From: JBDTSW01 sp963799815
GTDB lineage: Bacteria; Actinomycetota; Thermoleophilia; Solirubrobacterales; 70-9
DNA length: 64,000 nt
Direction of reading: 5' to 3'
NCBI GenBank assembly: GCA_963799815.1
Contig: CAWCYG010000006.1
Coordinates: forward strand, 310,001-374,000
Shown here: positions 55,344-63,155 of the stretch, piece by piece
Layout of the letters: each line of letters starts with the position of its first letter
Position numbering within the stretch: position 1 is the stretch's first letter
The notes under the pieces: model-generated
Seen by the model: only the letters and a program-made list of their open reading frames with translations
What the model was told of the DNA's origin: nothing
Databases searched by the model: none
Made by a program: the position numbers and the translations under genes

Positions 55344-56069
55344 TCAGACCTCGGGGGCGAGCTTCGGGCGGCGGTCATCGCCCTGAATCGGGAGCTGCGC
55401 ACACATCTCGAGCAGGCGTGAGACGGTGCGAGCGCCGATCTGCTGCTCGAGCTCCTGCTCGTCGAGGTTCGTCGTGATCAGCATCGACCGCTCCGCCTCA
55501 TAGCGTTCGTTGACGATCGAGTAGAGCTGCTCCAACACCCACTCCGACTGCTTCTCCGCCCCGAGGTCGTCGACGTGGAGCAGGTCGATCGAGGTGAGGC
55601 GCTCGAAGAGCTGGGGGTAGGAGTCGCCGATGTAGTCGTCGCTGAAGGTCGCCCGGATGCGAGTGAGGAGCTTCGGCAGTGAGTAGACGGCGACGCTTCG
55701 ACCAGCCTCGATCGCCGTCTTCGAGACCAGCATCGCGACCGAGGTCTTGCCGTTGCCGACGGGGCCGCTCAGCCACAGGCCGCGGCCCTCGTCGACCATC
55801 GCGTCGATGTCGCCGATCAGCTCCTCGATGACTCCGAGGACGGTCGAACTGAGCCCGTCGTTTCGCAACAGGTCGAGGCTGACGTCGCGATAGCGCTTGG
55901 GAATCGCCGAGTTGATCCCCCGCACGCGCCGGCGCCGCATCCGGGTGTCGCGACAGCGGCAGGGTCGCGCGACGTTCTCGGGACCGAGGATCCACCCCGA
56001 CCCGTCGCACTCGGCGAACGGACACGCCGCCTGGGCATCGCCGTCGATCGCTCGCAGGGGTGCAGCCAT
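55344..56069 (-). CDS. DnaC-like helicase-loader ATPase
   Basis: A 241-residue AAA+ protein of the DnaC/IstB type. An N-terminal Cys cluster (CPFAECDGSGW ... CRCRD) resembles a zinc-binding patch. The ATPase core has Walker A SGPVGNGKTSVA, Walker B DLLHVDDLGAEKQSEW, sensor 1 SMLITTNL and an arginine-finger region ARTVSRLLEMC. It starts 3 bp after the dnaB stop, which strongly suggests it loads this DnaB helicase. Actinobacteria often lack a classical DnaC, so it is a good candidate for the loader in this lineage. Confidence 0.85.
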   Translation of the reverse strand: MAAPLRAIDGDAQAACPFAECDGSGWILGPENVARPCRCRDTRMRRRRVRGINSAIPKRYRDVSLDLLRNDGLSSTVLGVIEELIGDIDAMVDEGRGLWLSGPVGNGKTSVAMLVSKTAIEAGRSVAVYSLPKLLTRIRATFSDDYIGDSYPQLFERLTSIDLLHVDDLGAEKQSEWVLEQLYSIVNERYEAERSMLITTNLDEQELEQQIGARTVSRLLEMCAQLPIQGDDRRPKLAPEV

Positions 56070-56072
56070 GGG

Positions 56073-57479
56073 CTAGAACTCGTCCGCCACGTCGGCCAGC
56101 GGCGGCCCCTCTCCAGGGCGCTGCTCGACGGGCCGCTCGGAGCCGCTATGCGCCTTGTCGACGAAGCGGGGGTACTGATCGAGGAAGACCATGTCGACCT
56201 TCCCCGTCGGCCCGTTGCGATGCTTGGCGATGATCAGCTCGGCCTCGGAGGGATCGGCGTCCTCGTTGTAGACGTGATCGCGGTAGATGAAGCCGACCAC
56301 GTCCGAGTCCTGTTCGAGCGACCCAGACTCACGAAGGTCGGAAAGCATCGGTCGCTTGTCGGGGCGCAGCTCCGGCGCTCGCGAGAGCTGCGAGAGGGCC
56401 AGCACCGGGACGTCCAGCTCGCGTGCCAGGATCTTGAGCCCGCGTGAGAACTGGCCGACCTGCTCGACGCGGTTGATCCGCGAGTCCTCCGCCCGCATCA
56501 GCTGCATGTAGTCGACGATCACGAGGCCGAGGCCGCCCTCGGAGGAATGGAGCCGACGGGCCTTGGCGCGGAGGTCGAGGAGGCTCAGGTCGGAGGAGTC
56601 GTCGAGCCACAGTGGCGCGCTCTCGAGCTCGTTGCACGCGCGGACAACCCGCGGCCAGTCGCGCTGGGAGACCTTTCCCTTGCGGAGACGGTCGTTGGGA
56701 ATGCGCGAGCGGCATGCGATGAAGCGGTGCGCCAGCTCGGCCTCCGACATCTCCAGCGAGAAGAAGGCGACCGGCATGTTCTGCTTGGCCGCCACGTTCT
56801 CGGCGATGTTGCAGACGAGCGCCGACTTTCCGATCGAGGGGCGGGCGGCGATGATGATCAGGTTGCCCGGCTGAAACCCGCCGAGCTTGTCGTCAAGGTC
56901 GCGAAAGCCCGACGGCGTGCCGGTCAGCTCGCGATCGCCCTTGGCGAGCGCCTCGAGGCGGTCGATCTCGTCCTCGAGGACGTCAGCCACCTTCCGGAAG
57001 TCGCTTGCGCGATCCTCGTAGGCGACCTTGAAGAGGATGCGCTCGGCCTCCTCGACGAGCTGCGTCGGCTCGCCCTCGCGTTCGTGGACCGACTGCTGGA
57101 TCCGGTGCGAGGCGTTCAGCAGGCGCCGGAGAAGGGCGTTCTGCTTGACGATCTGGGCGTAGTGGCGGGCGTTGCCCGGGGCGGGGACGGCGCTCGGGAG
57201 CTGGGTGACGGCCTCACGGCCACCCGCCTCGGCCAGCTCACCCGACTGCGTCAGGAGCTCGGCGACGCTGATCGAATCGACCGGGTCGCCCCGCTCGTAG
57301 AGCCGCTTGATCGCGCCGAAGACGATCCGGTGCCGCTCACGGTAGAAGTCCTCGTCGTGCAGGCGAACCTCGAGGATCACGGGCGTGATGGCCCCCTCGG
57401 AGACCATCATCGCGCCCAGCACCGACTCCTCGGCCTGGAGGTTCTGAGGAGGAACGTGTGCTGTATCCGCTGCTGCCAT
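56073..57479 (-). CDS. dnaB: Replicative DNA helicase DnaB
   Basis: A 468-residue hexameric helicase. The N-terminal domain starts PPQNLQAEESVLGAMM. The RecA-like core has Walker A IIAARPSIGKSALVCNIAENVA, FFSLEMSEAEL, Walker B LGLVIVDYMQLM, and ALSQLSRAPELR...MLSDLRESGSLEQDSDVV. No intein interrupts it. It unwinds the fork and is encoded with its presumed loader directly downstream. TAATAG lies 6 nt before the ATG, a weaker version of the leaderless layout. Confidence 0.96.
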   Translation of the reverse strand: MAAADTAHVPPQNLQAEESVLGAMMVSEGAITPVILEVRLHDEDFYRERHRIVFGAIKRLYERGDPVDSISVAELLTQSGELAEAGGREAVTQLPSAVPAPGNARHYAQIVKQNALLRRLLNASHRIQQSVHEREGEPTQLVEEAERILFKVAYEDRASDFRKVADVLEDEIDRLEALAKGDRELTGTPSGFRDLDDKLGGFQPGNLIIIAARPSIGKSALVCNIAENVAAKQNMPVAFFSLEMSEAELAHRFIACRSRIPNDRLRKGKVSQRDWPRVVRACNELESAPLWLDDSSDLSLLDLRAKARRLHSSEGGLGLVIVDYMQLMRAEDSRINRVEQVGQFSRGLKILARELDVPVLALSQLSRAPELRPDKRPMLSDLRESGSLEQDSDVVGFIYRDHVYNEDADPSEAELIIAKHRNGPTGKVDMVFLDQYPRFVDKAHSGSERPVEQRPGEGPPLADVADEF

Positions 57480-57698
57480 CTACGTCTATTAGAGGGCCGG
57501 CGGCGGCGGAACTCGGCCCCCACATCCCTCGGCAGCCAGACAACCACAGGTGCGCCGGCGCCGCGAGGCGCGAAGGCGGGTTTTGCGGCGACTACGCGCG
57601 GAGGGAGGATCAGCGATGGTCGCGTTAACCGGGATAGTTGCGGCCAACTCGACAATCGCGGCAAATCCGCCACCGATGAGTCGAGCGCCCCGTCTCGG

Positions 57699-57719
57699 TC
57701 TAGTTCTAGAGAGATATCT
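57699..57719. promoter_or_regulatory. Paired short palindromes upstream of the RibD-like gene
   Basis: TCTAG-TT-CTAGA and AGATATCT lie side by side in an AT-rich patch, ending 16 nt before the GTG. They may overlap the promoter and act as operator. The rest of the 256-bp space (57480-57735) shows nothing else. Confidence 0.35.
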
Positions 57720-57735
57720 ACGGAGGAGAAAAGCT

Positions 57736-58293
57736 GTGGGCAAGGTCAGCTATTCGATGGGGGTCTCACTTGATGGCTATTTCGAGGACGCCGACGGGAA
57801 CTTCGAGTGGTCGCGGCCGGACGCGGAGCTTCATCGAATCGCCAATCAGGAGGCGCGGCAGAGTGCCGCCTTCCTGTTTGGACGCCATCTCTATGAGCTC
57901 ATGGAGGGGTACTGGCCCGCCGCTGACGGCCGAGAGGACCTGCCGGCGGTCGAGGCCGAGTTTGCCCGGATCTACGTGTCGACCCCTCGGATCGTCTTCT
58001 CCGACACCCTCGAACGCGCCGCGGACGGGGTCCGAATCGTGCGCAGTGCTGATGCCATCGCTGAGGCCAGGCGGCTCAAGGAGGAGACGGAGGGTCTGTT
58101 GGCCGTCGGCGGCGCCGGCCTCGCTACTTCGCTGATCGACCTGATCGACGAGTTCCGGCTCTTCGTCCACCCGATTCTCGTGGGCGGCGGCAAGCGCTTC
58201 TTCCCGCCGGTCTCGGAGAAGTTGAGCTTGCGGCTCGCTGAGAACCGAACCCTCTCCTCGGGCGCCGTCTACCTGCGGTACGAGCGGACGTAG
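57736..58293 (+). CDS. Dihydrofolate-reductase-like (RibD C-terminal domain) protein
   Basis: A 185-residue protein of the RibD-C / bifunctional deaminase-reductase fold. It starts GKVSYSMGVSLDGYFEDADG, has FLFGRHLYELMEGYWP, and the NADPH-binding LLAVGGAGLATSLIDLIDEFRLFVHPILVGGGKRFF. Stand-alone members are common and mostly of unknown substrate. GTG 57736 has CGGAGGAGA 8 nt upstream and is the only plus-strand gene between dnaB and rplI. Confidence 0.85.
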   Translation: MGKVSYSMGVSLDGYFEDADGNFEWSRPDAELHRIANQEARQSAAFLFGRHLYELMEGYWPAADGREDLPAVEAEFARIYVSTPRIVFSDTLERAADGVRIVRSADAIAEARRLKEETEGLLAVGGAGLATSLIDLIDEFRLFVHPILVGGGKRFFPPVSEKLSLRLAENRTLSSGAVYLRYERT

Positions 58294-58359
58294 GCCAGGG
58301 CTGCGAGCATCGCGGGCTCGCACAGGACCGAACCGTGAGTGTCGCCGCCTGGTACGTCC

Positions 58360-58806
58360 TCACCCGGAAGACGCCCGGCGCTCCGCTTCCGCCTTCAAGT
58401 CCGAGAGGACCGAAGCGATGCCCTTGTCCAGGGTCCGCCCGCTGTATCCCTTGAACAGGCTCGCGATCAGACCCTCCCAGGACTCCTCCGAGCGTGCGAG
58501 CGTCCCACCGTCGGCATTTTCGAAGCGAAAGACGTGGATGGCCGTGATCCCCATGGTCTTGCCCGTCCACGCGATCTCCTGGGGTGGATCGACCACCTGC
58601 AACGTCGATGTGAGCGAGACACCGCCGGCCTTCCAGCGAAAGACCGTGCCCGGTTCGACCGATCCTTGGAGGCTGACCGATTTCACGTCCTTGTTCCACG
58701 CCGGCCAGTCGCCGATCGAGGAGATCACCGAGAACACGAGCTCGGGGCTTGCCTCAATCAACGTCTCGCCTGTCGCCATGGCCGGCGCGGAGCGCTTGAT
58801 ATCCAC
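58360..58806 (-). CDS. SRPBCC / polyketide-cyclase-like protein
   Basis: A 148-residue START-like domain protein: ETLIEASPELVFSVISSIGDWPAWNKDVKSV begins the fold, WKAGGVSLTSTLQVVDPPQEIAWTG forms central strands, and a long C-terminal helix (LDKGIASVLSDLKAEAERRA) closes the cavity. It should bind a small hydrophobic ligand; the function is unknown. The GTG has TATAGT 6 nt upstream, a leaderless layout. Confidence 0.82.
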   Translation of the reverse strand: MDIKRSAPAMATGETLIEASPELVFSVISSIGDWPAWNKDVKSVSLQGSVEPGTVFRWKAGGVSLTSTLQVVDPPQEIAWTGKTMGITAIHVFRFENADGGTLARSEESWEGLIASLFKGYSGRTLDKGIASVLSDLKAEAERRASSG

Positions 58807-58812
58807 CGGCCG

Positions 58813-58818
58813 ACTATA
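58813..58818 (-). promoter_or_regulatory. -10 hexamer TATAGT, leaderless layout
   Basis: Minus strand; ends 6 nt before GTG 58806. It separates this gene from the ribosomal-protein genes upstream. Confidence 0.5.
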
Positions 58819-58859
58819 AGCGGCAGGCCGCGGCTGAGGACTGGGCTCTGCGCCTACCG

Positions 58860-59312
58860 TTACTTCTGCTCGGCGACGATCGTCTTGACCCGAGCTGTTT
58901 CGCCGCCGCTCACCTCGACCTCGACCAGGTAGGTGCCGATCTCGCGGATCGGGTCGTCGAGGCGGATCTTCTTGCGGTCGACGCGGATGCCGCGGGCCTC
59001 GGAGATCGCGTCCGCGATCTCGCTCGACGTGACTGAGCCGAAGAGCCGGCCGTCCTCGCCGGCGCGGTGCTGGATCGTGAGCACGGTCTTCGAGAGGAGC
59101 GCGGCGGTCTCGCCCGCGCGCGCAGCGGCTTCCTCCGCGGCCTTCTCGGCGCGCTCCTTCTGACGCTGTGCGGCCTCGAGAGCGGCGTCGGTGGCGGGCT
59201 GGGCCAACTTGCGCGGCAGCAGGTAGTTGCGCAGGTAGCCCGGAGAGACGTCTACGGCCGTGCCGGCCTCGCCCAGATCGGGCACGTCCTTTAGGAGGAT
59301 GGCCTGCGCCAC
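58860..59312 (-). CDS. rplI: 50S ribosomal protein L9
   Basis: A 150-residue protein. N-terminal rRNA-binding domain AILLKDVPDLGEAGTAVDVSPGYLRNYLLPRKLA, a long Ala/Glu connecting helix, and the C-terminal domain GRLFGSVTSSEIADAI...RKKIRLDDPIREIGTYLVEV. It follows rpsR by 8 bp in the conserved rpsF-ssb-rpsR-rplI order. Confidence 0.97.
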   Translation of the reverse strand: MAQAILLKDVPDLGEAGTAVDVSPGYLRNYLLPRKLAQPATDAALEAAQRQKERAEKAAEEAAARAGETAALLSKTVLTIQHRAGEDGRLFGSVTSSEIADAISEARGIRVDRKKIRLDDPIREIGTYLVEVEVSGGETARVKTIVAEQK

Positions 59313-59320
59313 CGTCGCTC

Positions 59321-59611
59321 CTAGCGCTCGCCGACGTAGGGCAGAAGCGCGATCTCTCGTGCGCGCTTCACGGCCAGCGCGAGCTGCTGCTGATGGCGAC
59401 GGGAGAGCCCCGTCACGCGTCGCGAGCGGATCTTGCCGCGGTCGGAGATGAACCGGCGCAGCGTCGCCAGATCCTTGTAGTCGATTGTCTCGACGTTGAT
59501 GCGCGTGTACTTGCGCGGGCGCATGCGGTCGCTGGGACCGCGGCGGCGACCGCCGCCCCCGCGGGAGCCGCCCTGCATGGGAGGCCCGGAGCGCTGCTGC
59601 GGGCGGGGCAT
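59321..59611 (-). CDS. rpsR: 30S ribosomal protein S18
   Basis: 96 residues; the core YKDLATLRRFISDRGKIRSRRVTGLSRRHQQQLALAVKRAREIALLPY is complete. The first ~30 residues are Gly/Arg/Pro-rich (PPMQGGSRGGGGRRRGPSD). It partners with S6 on 16S rRNA. Lacks the zinc-type CxxC, so it is the zinc-independent form. Confidence 0.96.
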   Translation of the reverse strand: MPRPQQRSGPPMQGGSRGGGGRRRGPSDRMRPRKYTRINVETIDYKDLATLRRFISDRGKIRSRRVTGLSRRHQQQLALAVKRAREIALLPYVGER

Positions 59612-59702
59612 CAGTGAGCTTGCTTTCGGGGCGTCGCGTTCATCTCAGACGAATCGCGCCGCTCGACGGGCGACGCGAGATCCGCATCATAGCCGGGGCC
59701 GA

Positions 59703-59718
59703 GCCGGTCTCAACCGGC
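59703..59718 (-). other. Hairpin between ssb and rpsR
   Basis: GCCGGT-CTCA-ACCGGC in the 162-bp space between ssb and rpsR, which has no gene. It may terminate, process or regulate the mRNA within the operon. Confidence 0.3.
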
Positions 59719-59773
59719 CCGGCGCGGCACCACGCCCAGAGCTGTGCGGCCCCGCCCTTGTCCCAGCGAGCGC

Positions 59774-60247
59774 CTAGAAGGGGATGTCGTCGTCGGAGGA
59801 CGAGGAACCCACCGTCGCGGGCTCCGACTCGAAGTCCGACGTATCGGCGGGCACGTCCGACTGCGGGGTAAAGCGCTGGCCGCCGCCGTTGTCGCCGGAA
59901 TCGCCGCGGCTGCCGAGGAACTGCACGCTGTCAGCGATGATCTCGACCGACTGCCGCATTCCGGAGCCATCCTTCGCCTCCCACTCGCGCCACTCGAGGC
60001 GACCCTGCACGGCCACCGGCCGGCCCTTCGACAGATAGGTCGCGCAGTTCTCGCCCTGCGCTCCCCAGACGGTCACGTCGAAGTAATTGGGCTTGTCGAC
60101 CCAGTTCCCCGACTGATCCTTGCGGCGGCTGTTGACGGCCACCCGCAGCTTGCACACGGCAGTTCCGCTGCCCTCGAGGTGCCGTAGGTCGGGGTCCTTC
60201 GTGAGGTTTCCCGTCACAACGACCGAATTGATGTTTGTCGCAGCCAA
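59774..60247 (-). CDS. ssb: Single-stranded DNA-binding protein
   Basis: A 157-residue protein. The OB fold begins NINSVVVTGNLTKDPDLRHLEG and includes VNSRRKDQSGNWVDKPNYFDVTVWG and CATYLSKGRPVAVQGRLEWREWE. A disordered Gly/Ser linker leads to the acidic C-terminal tip SSSSDDDIPF, which recruits other replication proteins. The start is TTG at 60247, with AGGAAGGG ~12 nt upstream. It lies with dnaB and its loader in one replication-rich region. Confidence 0.96.
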   Translation of the reverse strand: MAATNINSVVVTGNLTKDPDLRHLEGSGTAVCKLRVAVNSRRKDQSGNWVDKPNYFDVTVWGAQGENCATYLSKGRPVAVQGRLEWREWEAKDGSGMRQSVEIIADSVQFLGSRGDSGDNGGGQRFTPQSDVPADTSDFESEPATVGSSSSDDDIPF

Positions 60248-60372
60248 AGCTGATCAGCCCTTCCTGAAAGCTCGTTGAATCACTTTCCAGTCTAAGCAGC
60301 GGGTCGGCGTGCTCTCTCCCCCTCGAGCGGGCGAATGCGCAAATAGCGGAGTTGGTTTTGCCGAGTCGCGAG

Positions 60373-60969
60373 CTAGGACTGCTGCTCGTCGTCCCCAGCC
60401 GGGGTTTCCTCCGCGGGGGCCTCGGGCGCAGGAGCCTCCGGCTCGGGGGGAGCAGCAACAGGAGCTTCAGGCGCTGCCGGCGCCGTTTCGGCTTCGGCAA
60501 CGGGCGCGGGGGTCTCCTGTGGGGCCTCGACCGGCGCGACGGGAGCGGCCACGGGCTCGTCGTCGGCGCCTCCGCGGGGCCGGCCCCCACGCTGCCCGTC
60601 GCGGCGGCCGCCGCGCTCGGGCCTGCCGGATGAGAGCGGCGTCGGCGGGGGAGGCACAACCACCGGCGTGCGCGGGTCGACCTTGAACAGCCGGAAGCGC
60701 AGGACCCCGTCGGCGATCTTCAGGTTGTGGTTGAGCTCGTCGAGGAGCGGCGCACCTTCAGCCTCGAAGCGAAAGAAGCGATAGTCGGCCTCTGTCCGCT
60801 GGCGGATCTCGAAGGCCATCTTGCGCATACCCCAGGCGTTCTCGTTCTTGATCGCGCCTTGTGACTCGATGCGCTTGCGGGCATCGGCGGCGATGGCGTC
60901 GCGACGCTCGTCCGGGGCATCCGGGTCGAGCATCAGAACGAGTTCGTATTCGGGCGCAAGCGCAGGCAT
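60373..60969 (-). CDS. rpsF: 30S ribosomal protein S6 with long C-terminal extension
   Basis: A 198-residue protein, about twice the usual ~95-100. The S6 fold is YELVLMLDPDAPDERRDAIAADARKRIESQ ... WGMRKMAFEIRQRTEADYRFFRFEAEG ... LRFRLFKVD (about residues 1-98). The other ~100 residues are first Arg/Gly-rich (ERGGRRDGQRGGRPRGGADDE), then a long Ala/Pro/Glu tail. The tail is probably disordered and exposed. First gene of the rpsF-ssb-rpsR-rplI set; a TATATT hexamer lies 11 nt before the ATG. Confidence 0.95.
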   Translation of the reverse strand: MPALAPEYELVLMLDPDAPDERRDAIAADARKRIESQGAIKNENAWGMRKMAFEIRQRTEADYRFFRFEAEGAPLLDELNHNLKIADGVLRFRLFKVDPRTPVVVPPPPTPLSSGRPERGGRRDGQRGGRPRGGADDEPVAAPVAPVEAPQETPAPVAEAETAPAAPEAPVAAPPEPEAPAPEAPAEETPAGDDEQQS

Positions 60970-60980
60970 TTCGCGCGCCG

Positions 60981-60986
60981 AATATA
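60981..60986 (-). promoter_or_regulatory. -10 element TATATT of rpsF
   Basis: Minus strand; 11 nt before ATG 60969, giving a leader of only a few nucleotides. Confidence 0.45.
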
Positions 60987-60999
60987 GCGGAGCGGTTTT

Positions 61000-61067
61000 C
61001 GCCCACTAAGCGTTCGGAGTCGTTTCAGGCCGGGGCACGGCGTCCCGCAGTGGGCTTGTAGTGGGCG
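61000..61067. promoter_or_regulatory. Inverted repeat in the rpsF / 61068 intergenic region
   Basis: CGCCCACTA (61000-61008) and its reverse complement TAGTGGGCG (61059-61067) bracket the divergent intergenic space. A further AGTGGGC copy is at 61049-61055. Confidence 0.4.
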
Positions 61068-61550
61068 ATGAAAGGCGGTGGACGAGTGCGATGGACGCGC
61101 GTTGCGAGGCTCGCCGGGTTCGCCGTGGCCTCGGTCACGGCGCTCGCCCTTTTCGGCGCGCTGGCAGGAAACGAGGAGCCACCGCCCCTTCCTCCCGACG
61201 TCGGCCTGGCCAACCTCACGCCGACGCAGCCGCCACTCCACGCAACCGCCACATCCCCACCGCGAACCCCACCCTTACCCCGCTCAGACCATCAAGGCCG
61301 CCAAGGCGGGCACGAGGGGCCCAAGCGCGACCCGGAACACCCGCGCGAAGAGCGCGATCAGCGCGAGAGACGGCCCGCAGCCCCCCGCCACAACCCCCCG
61401 CCGGCCGCGCCTGCACCTCTCCCTGCCCCGCCCGCCGCGCCGGCCACGGAGGGGTTCGGTCCCTCGCCGACCTCATCCCCAAGCGTGAGCCCTTCGCCGA
61501 ATCCGCCCACCGACGCAGCGTCGCCGCCCGAATTCGGCTTCGAACACTGA
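61068..61550 (+). CDS. Hypothetical membrane-anchored Pro-rich protein
   Basis: 160 residues. A basic N terminus and one hydrophobic helix (about 12-33, LAGFAVASVTALALFGALAG) are followed by a low-complexity Pro/Ala/Arg/His region with no recognisable fold, ending in SPSPNPP-type repeats. It may be a cell-wall-spanning anchor. It lies 26 bp before another exported-protein gene, so the two may be cotranscribed. The Pro-rich composition makes the reading frame less certain than for its neighbours. Confidence 0.5.
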   Translation: MKGGGRVRWTRVARLAGFAVASVTALALFGALAGNEEPPPLPPDVGLANLTPTQPPLHATATSPPRTPPLPRSDHQGRQGGHEGPKRDPEHPREERDQRERRPAAPRHNPPPAAPAPLPAPPAAPATEGFGPSPTSSPSVSPSPNPPTDAASPPEFGFEH

Positions 61551-61576
61551 CCCCGCCCGCGACCAGGAGACTCCTC

Positions 61577-63142
61577 ATGGAACCACCACGATCCCGAAAC
61601 CAGTCCGGCCTCGGCCGTGGCGTCATCGCGATTGCGTGGCTGGTCGCGGCCGCCGCAACGATCACCGTCCTCCTCGTGGCCGCACAAGCCGCAGAGGGTG
61701 GCACCTACGGCGTCGTGCAGTGCCACCCCGGTCACGACGCGGGTCATGCGGACTTCTCCTTCGACCGCAACTCGGACCACTACAGCTCATCCGCCGAGTG
61801 CCTCGATGGCAACGGCCTCAGCATCCATCACGACGGCCGGCGCAGCTCTCGCGGCCGCTGGGGCGCGTGGAGCGCAGCAATCCCCGAGGGCACGCAGCTG
61901 CGGGGCATCAGGGCGAAGGTCGCCGGCACGGCGAGCGCCGGGCACGTGCCCGAGCTATTCGCGAGCTCAACGGCACGCGGTGGCGCCGCCTTCGGCCGGG
62001 CGACCGGCGCCCCGCACACCGTCCGCTGGCGCGGCGCCGACGCCGACGGCTTCACCGCACGGCTTCGCTGCGACCGCGCGAGCTGCGGCAGGGGTGCTGG
62101 CGCAAGGCTCGTTCTGCGCCGCATCGCCATGCGGCTCGTCGACACCGTCGCGCCCGACATCGAGCCCGCGGGCCCGCTCGCGGAGCCCTCGACCCGCCGG
62201 GGCACCCAGATCCTGACGCCGAAGGTCGCAGACGCCGGCGGCGGCGTGCGGCAGGTCTTCGTGGCCGTAAACGATGAGCCCGTGGCGGCTCGCCGGCTGG
62301 CCTGCCGGCTCCGCCACGGGCTCGCAACGCGGCTTGAGCCCTGTCCGCGAAGCGCAGAACCCGCCTTCAAGCTGAATACGAAGGCGGATCCCTTCCGCCA
62401 GGGCAAGAATCGCGTGCGAGTGTGCGCAGTCGACCTGGCCACAGGCAGGCACAGCACTGCTCGCAACCGGGACTGCGCCTCTCGGGCGGTGCGCGTCGAC
62501 AACGAATGTCCGGTCGACGACGGCGCCGCCGCGGGCGAAGTGGAGGCCAGGATCGCCAGCGTCGGCCACGGCGCCATCCCGCACGGACGCGACGCCAGGG
62601 TGGTGGGGCGTCTCACCGACGCCTCAGGGGAGGGCGTCGCCCGGGCGGAGGTCTGCGTCGCGACCCGAGCCAAGGTCCGCAACGCGGTCGAGCGAGTGGT
62701 GGCCACGCCGATGACGAGCGCGGACGGTCGCTTCGTCGCTCATCTCGACGCCGGCCCCAGCCGCGAGGTGCGAATCGCCCATTGGGCGGGTCTCGAGCGG
62801 GTCGCCGAGCGATACCTGCGCCTTCGGGTCCGCGCTGCCCCCGGCCTGCGGCTGCGCCCCAAGCGAACCCTGCACAACGGCGAGCGCGTGCGCTTCGCGG
62901 TCCGTCTGCACGGTCCGCAAGCCGATGGCCGCCGCTTTCACATCAAGGTCCGCACACCCGGGGGTTGGTCCTTGCTGCGCACCGCGACCACCAACGGCTC
63001 GGGGCGCTGGAACGGGCGCTACCGCTTCCACGCGACGACGGGTCGGCGGACCTACCGCTTTCGAGCGTTGGTCCCCCACCAGCCCGGCTACCCCTTCGCC
63101 GGAGGTCGCTCGCCGACGAGGAAGGTGCACGTACGCGGGTGA
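61577..63142 (+). CDS. Large exported hypothetical protein
   Basis: 521 residues. The N-terminal signal/anchor is at about 17-38 (AIAWLVAAAATITVLLVAAQ). The exported part starts GGTYGVVQCHPGHDAGHADF and looks beta-rich. A Cys-containing domain up to ~residue 190 resembles a jelly-roll, then come Ig-like or fibronectin-like modules (DTVAPDIEPAGPLAEPSTRRGTQ; GRLTDASGEGVARAEVCVAT; a final VRTPGGWSLLRTATTNGSGRWNGRYRF module). It is likely a surface or wall-bound protein; I do not recognise a characterised family. ATG 61577 follows AGGAGA by 6 nt. Confidence 0.75.
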   Translation: MEPPRSRNQSGLGRGVIAIAWLVAAAATITVLLVAAQAAEGGTYGVVQCHPGHDAGHADFSFDRNSDHYSSSAECLDGNGLSIHHDGRRSSRGRWGAWSAAIPEGTQLRGIRAKVAGTASAGHVPELFASSTARGGAAFGRATGAPHTVRWRGADADGFTARLRCDRASCGRGAGARLVLRRIAMRLVDTVAPDIEPAGPLAEPSTRRGTQILTPKVADAGGGVRQVFVAVNDEPVAARRLACRLRHGLATRLEPCPRSAEPAFKLNTKADPFRQGKNRVRVCAVDLATGRHSTARNRDCASRAVRVDNECPVDDGAAAGEVEARIASVGHGAIPHGRDARVVGRLTDASGEGVARAEVCVATRAKVRNAVERVVATPMTSADGRFVAHLDAGPSREVRIAHWAGLERVAERYLRLRVRAAPGLRLRPKRTLHNGERVRFAVRLHGPQADGRRFHIKVRTPGGWSLLRTATTNGSGRWNGRYRFHATTGRRTYRFRALVPHQPGYPFAGGRSPTRKVHVRG

Positions 63143-63155
63143 GCGCCTCGGCGGC

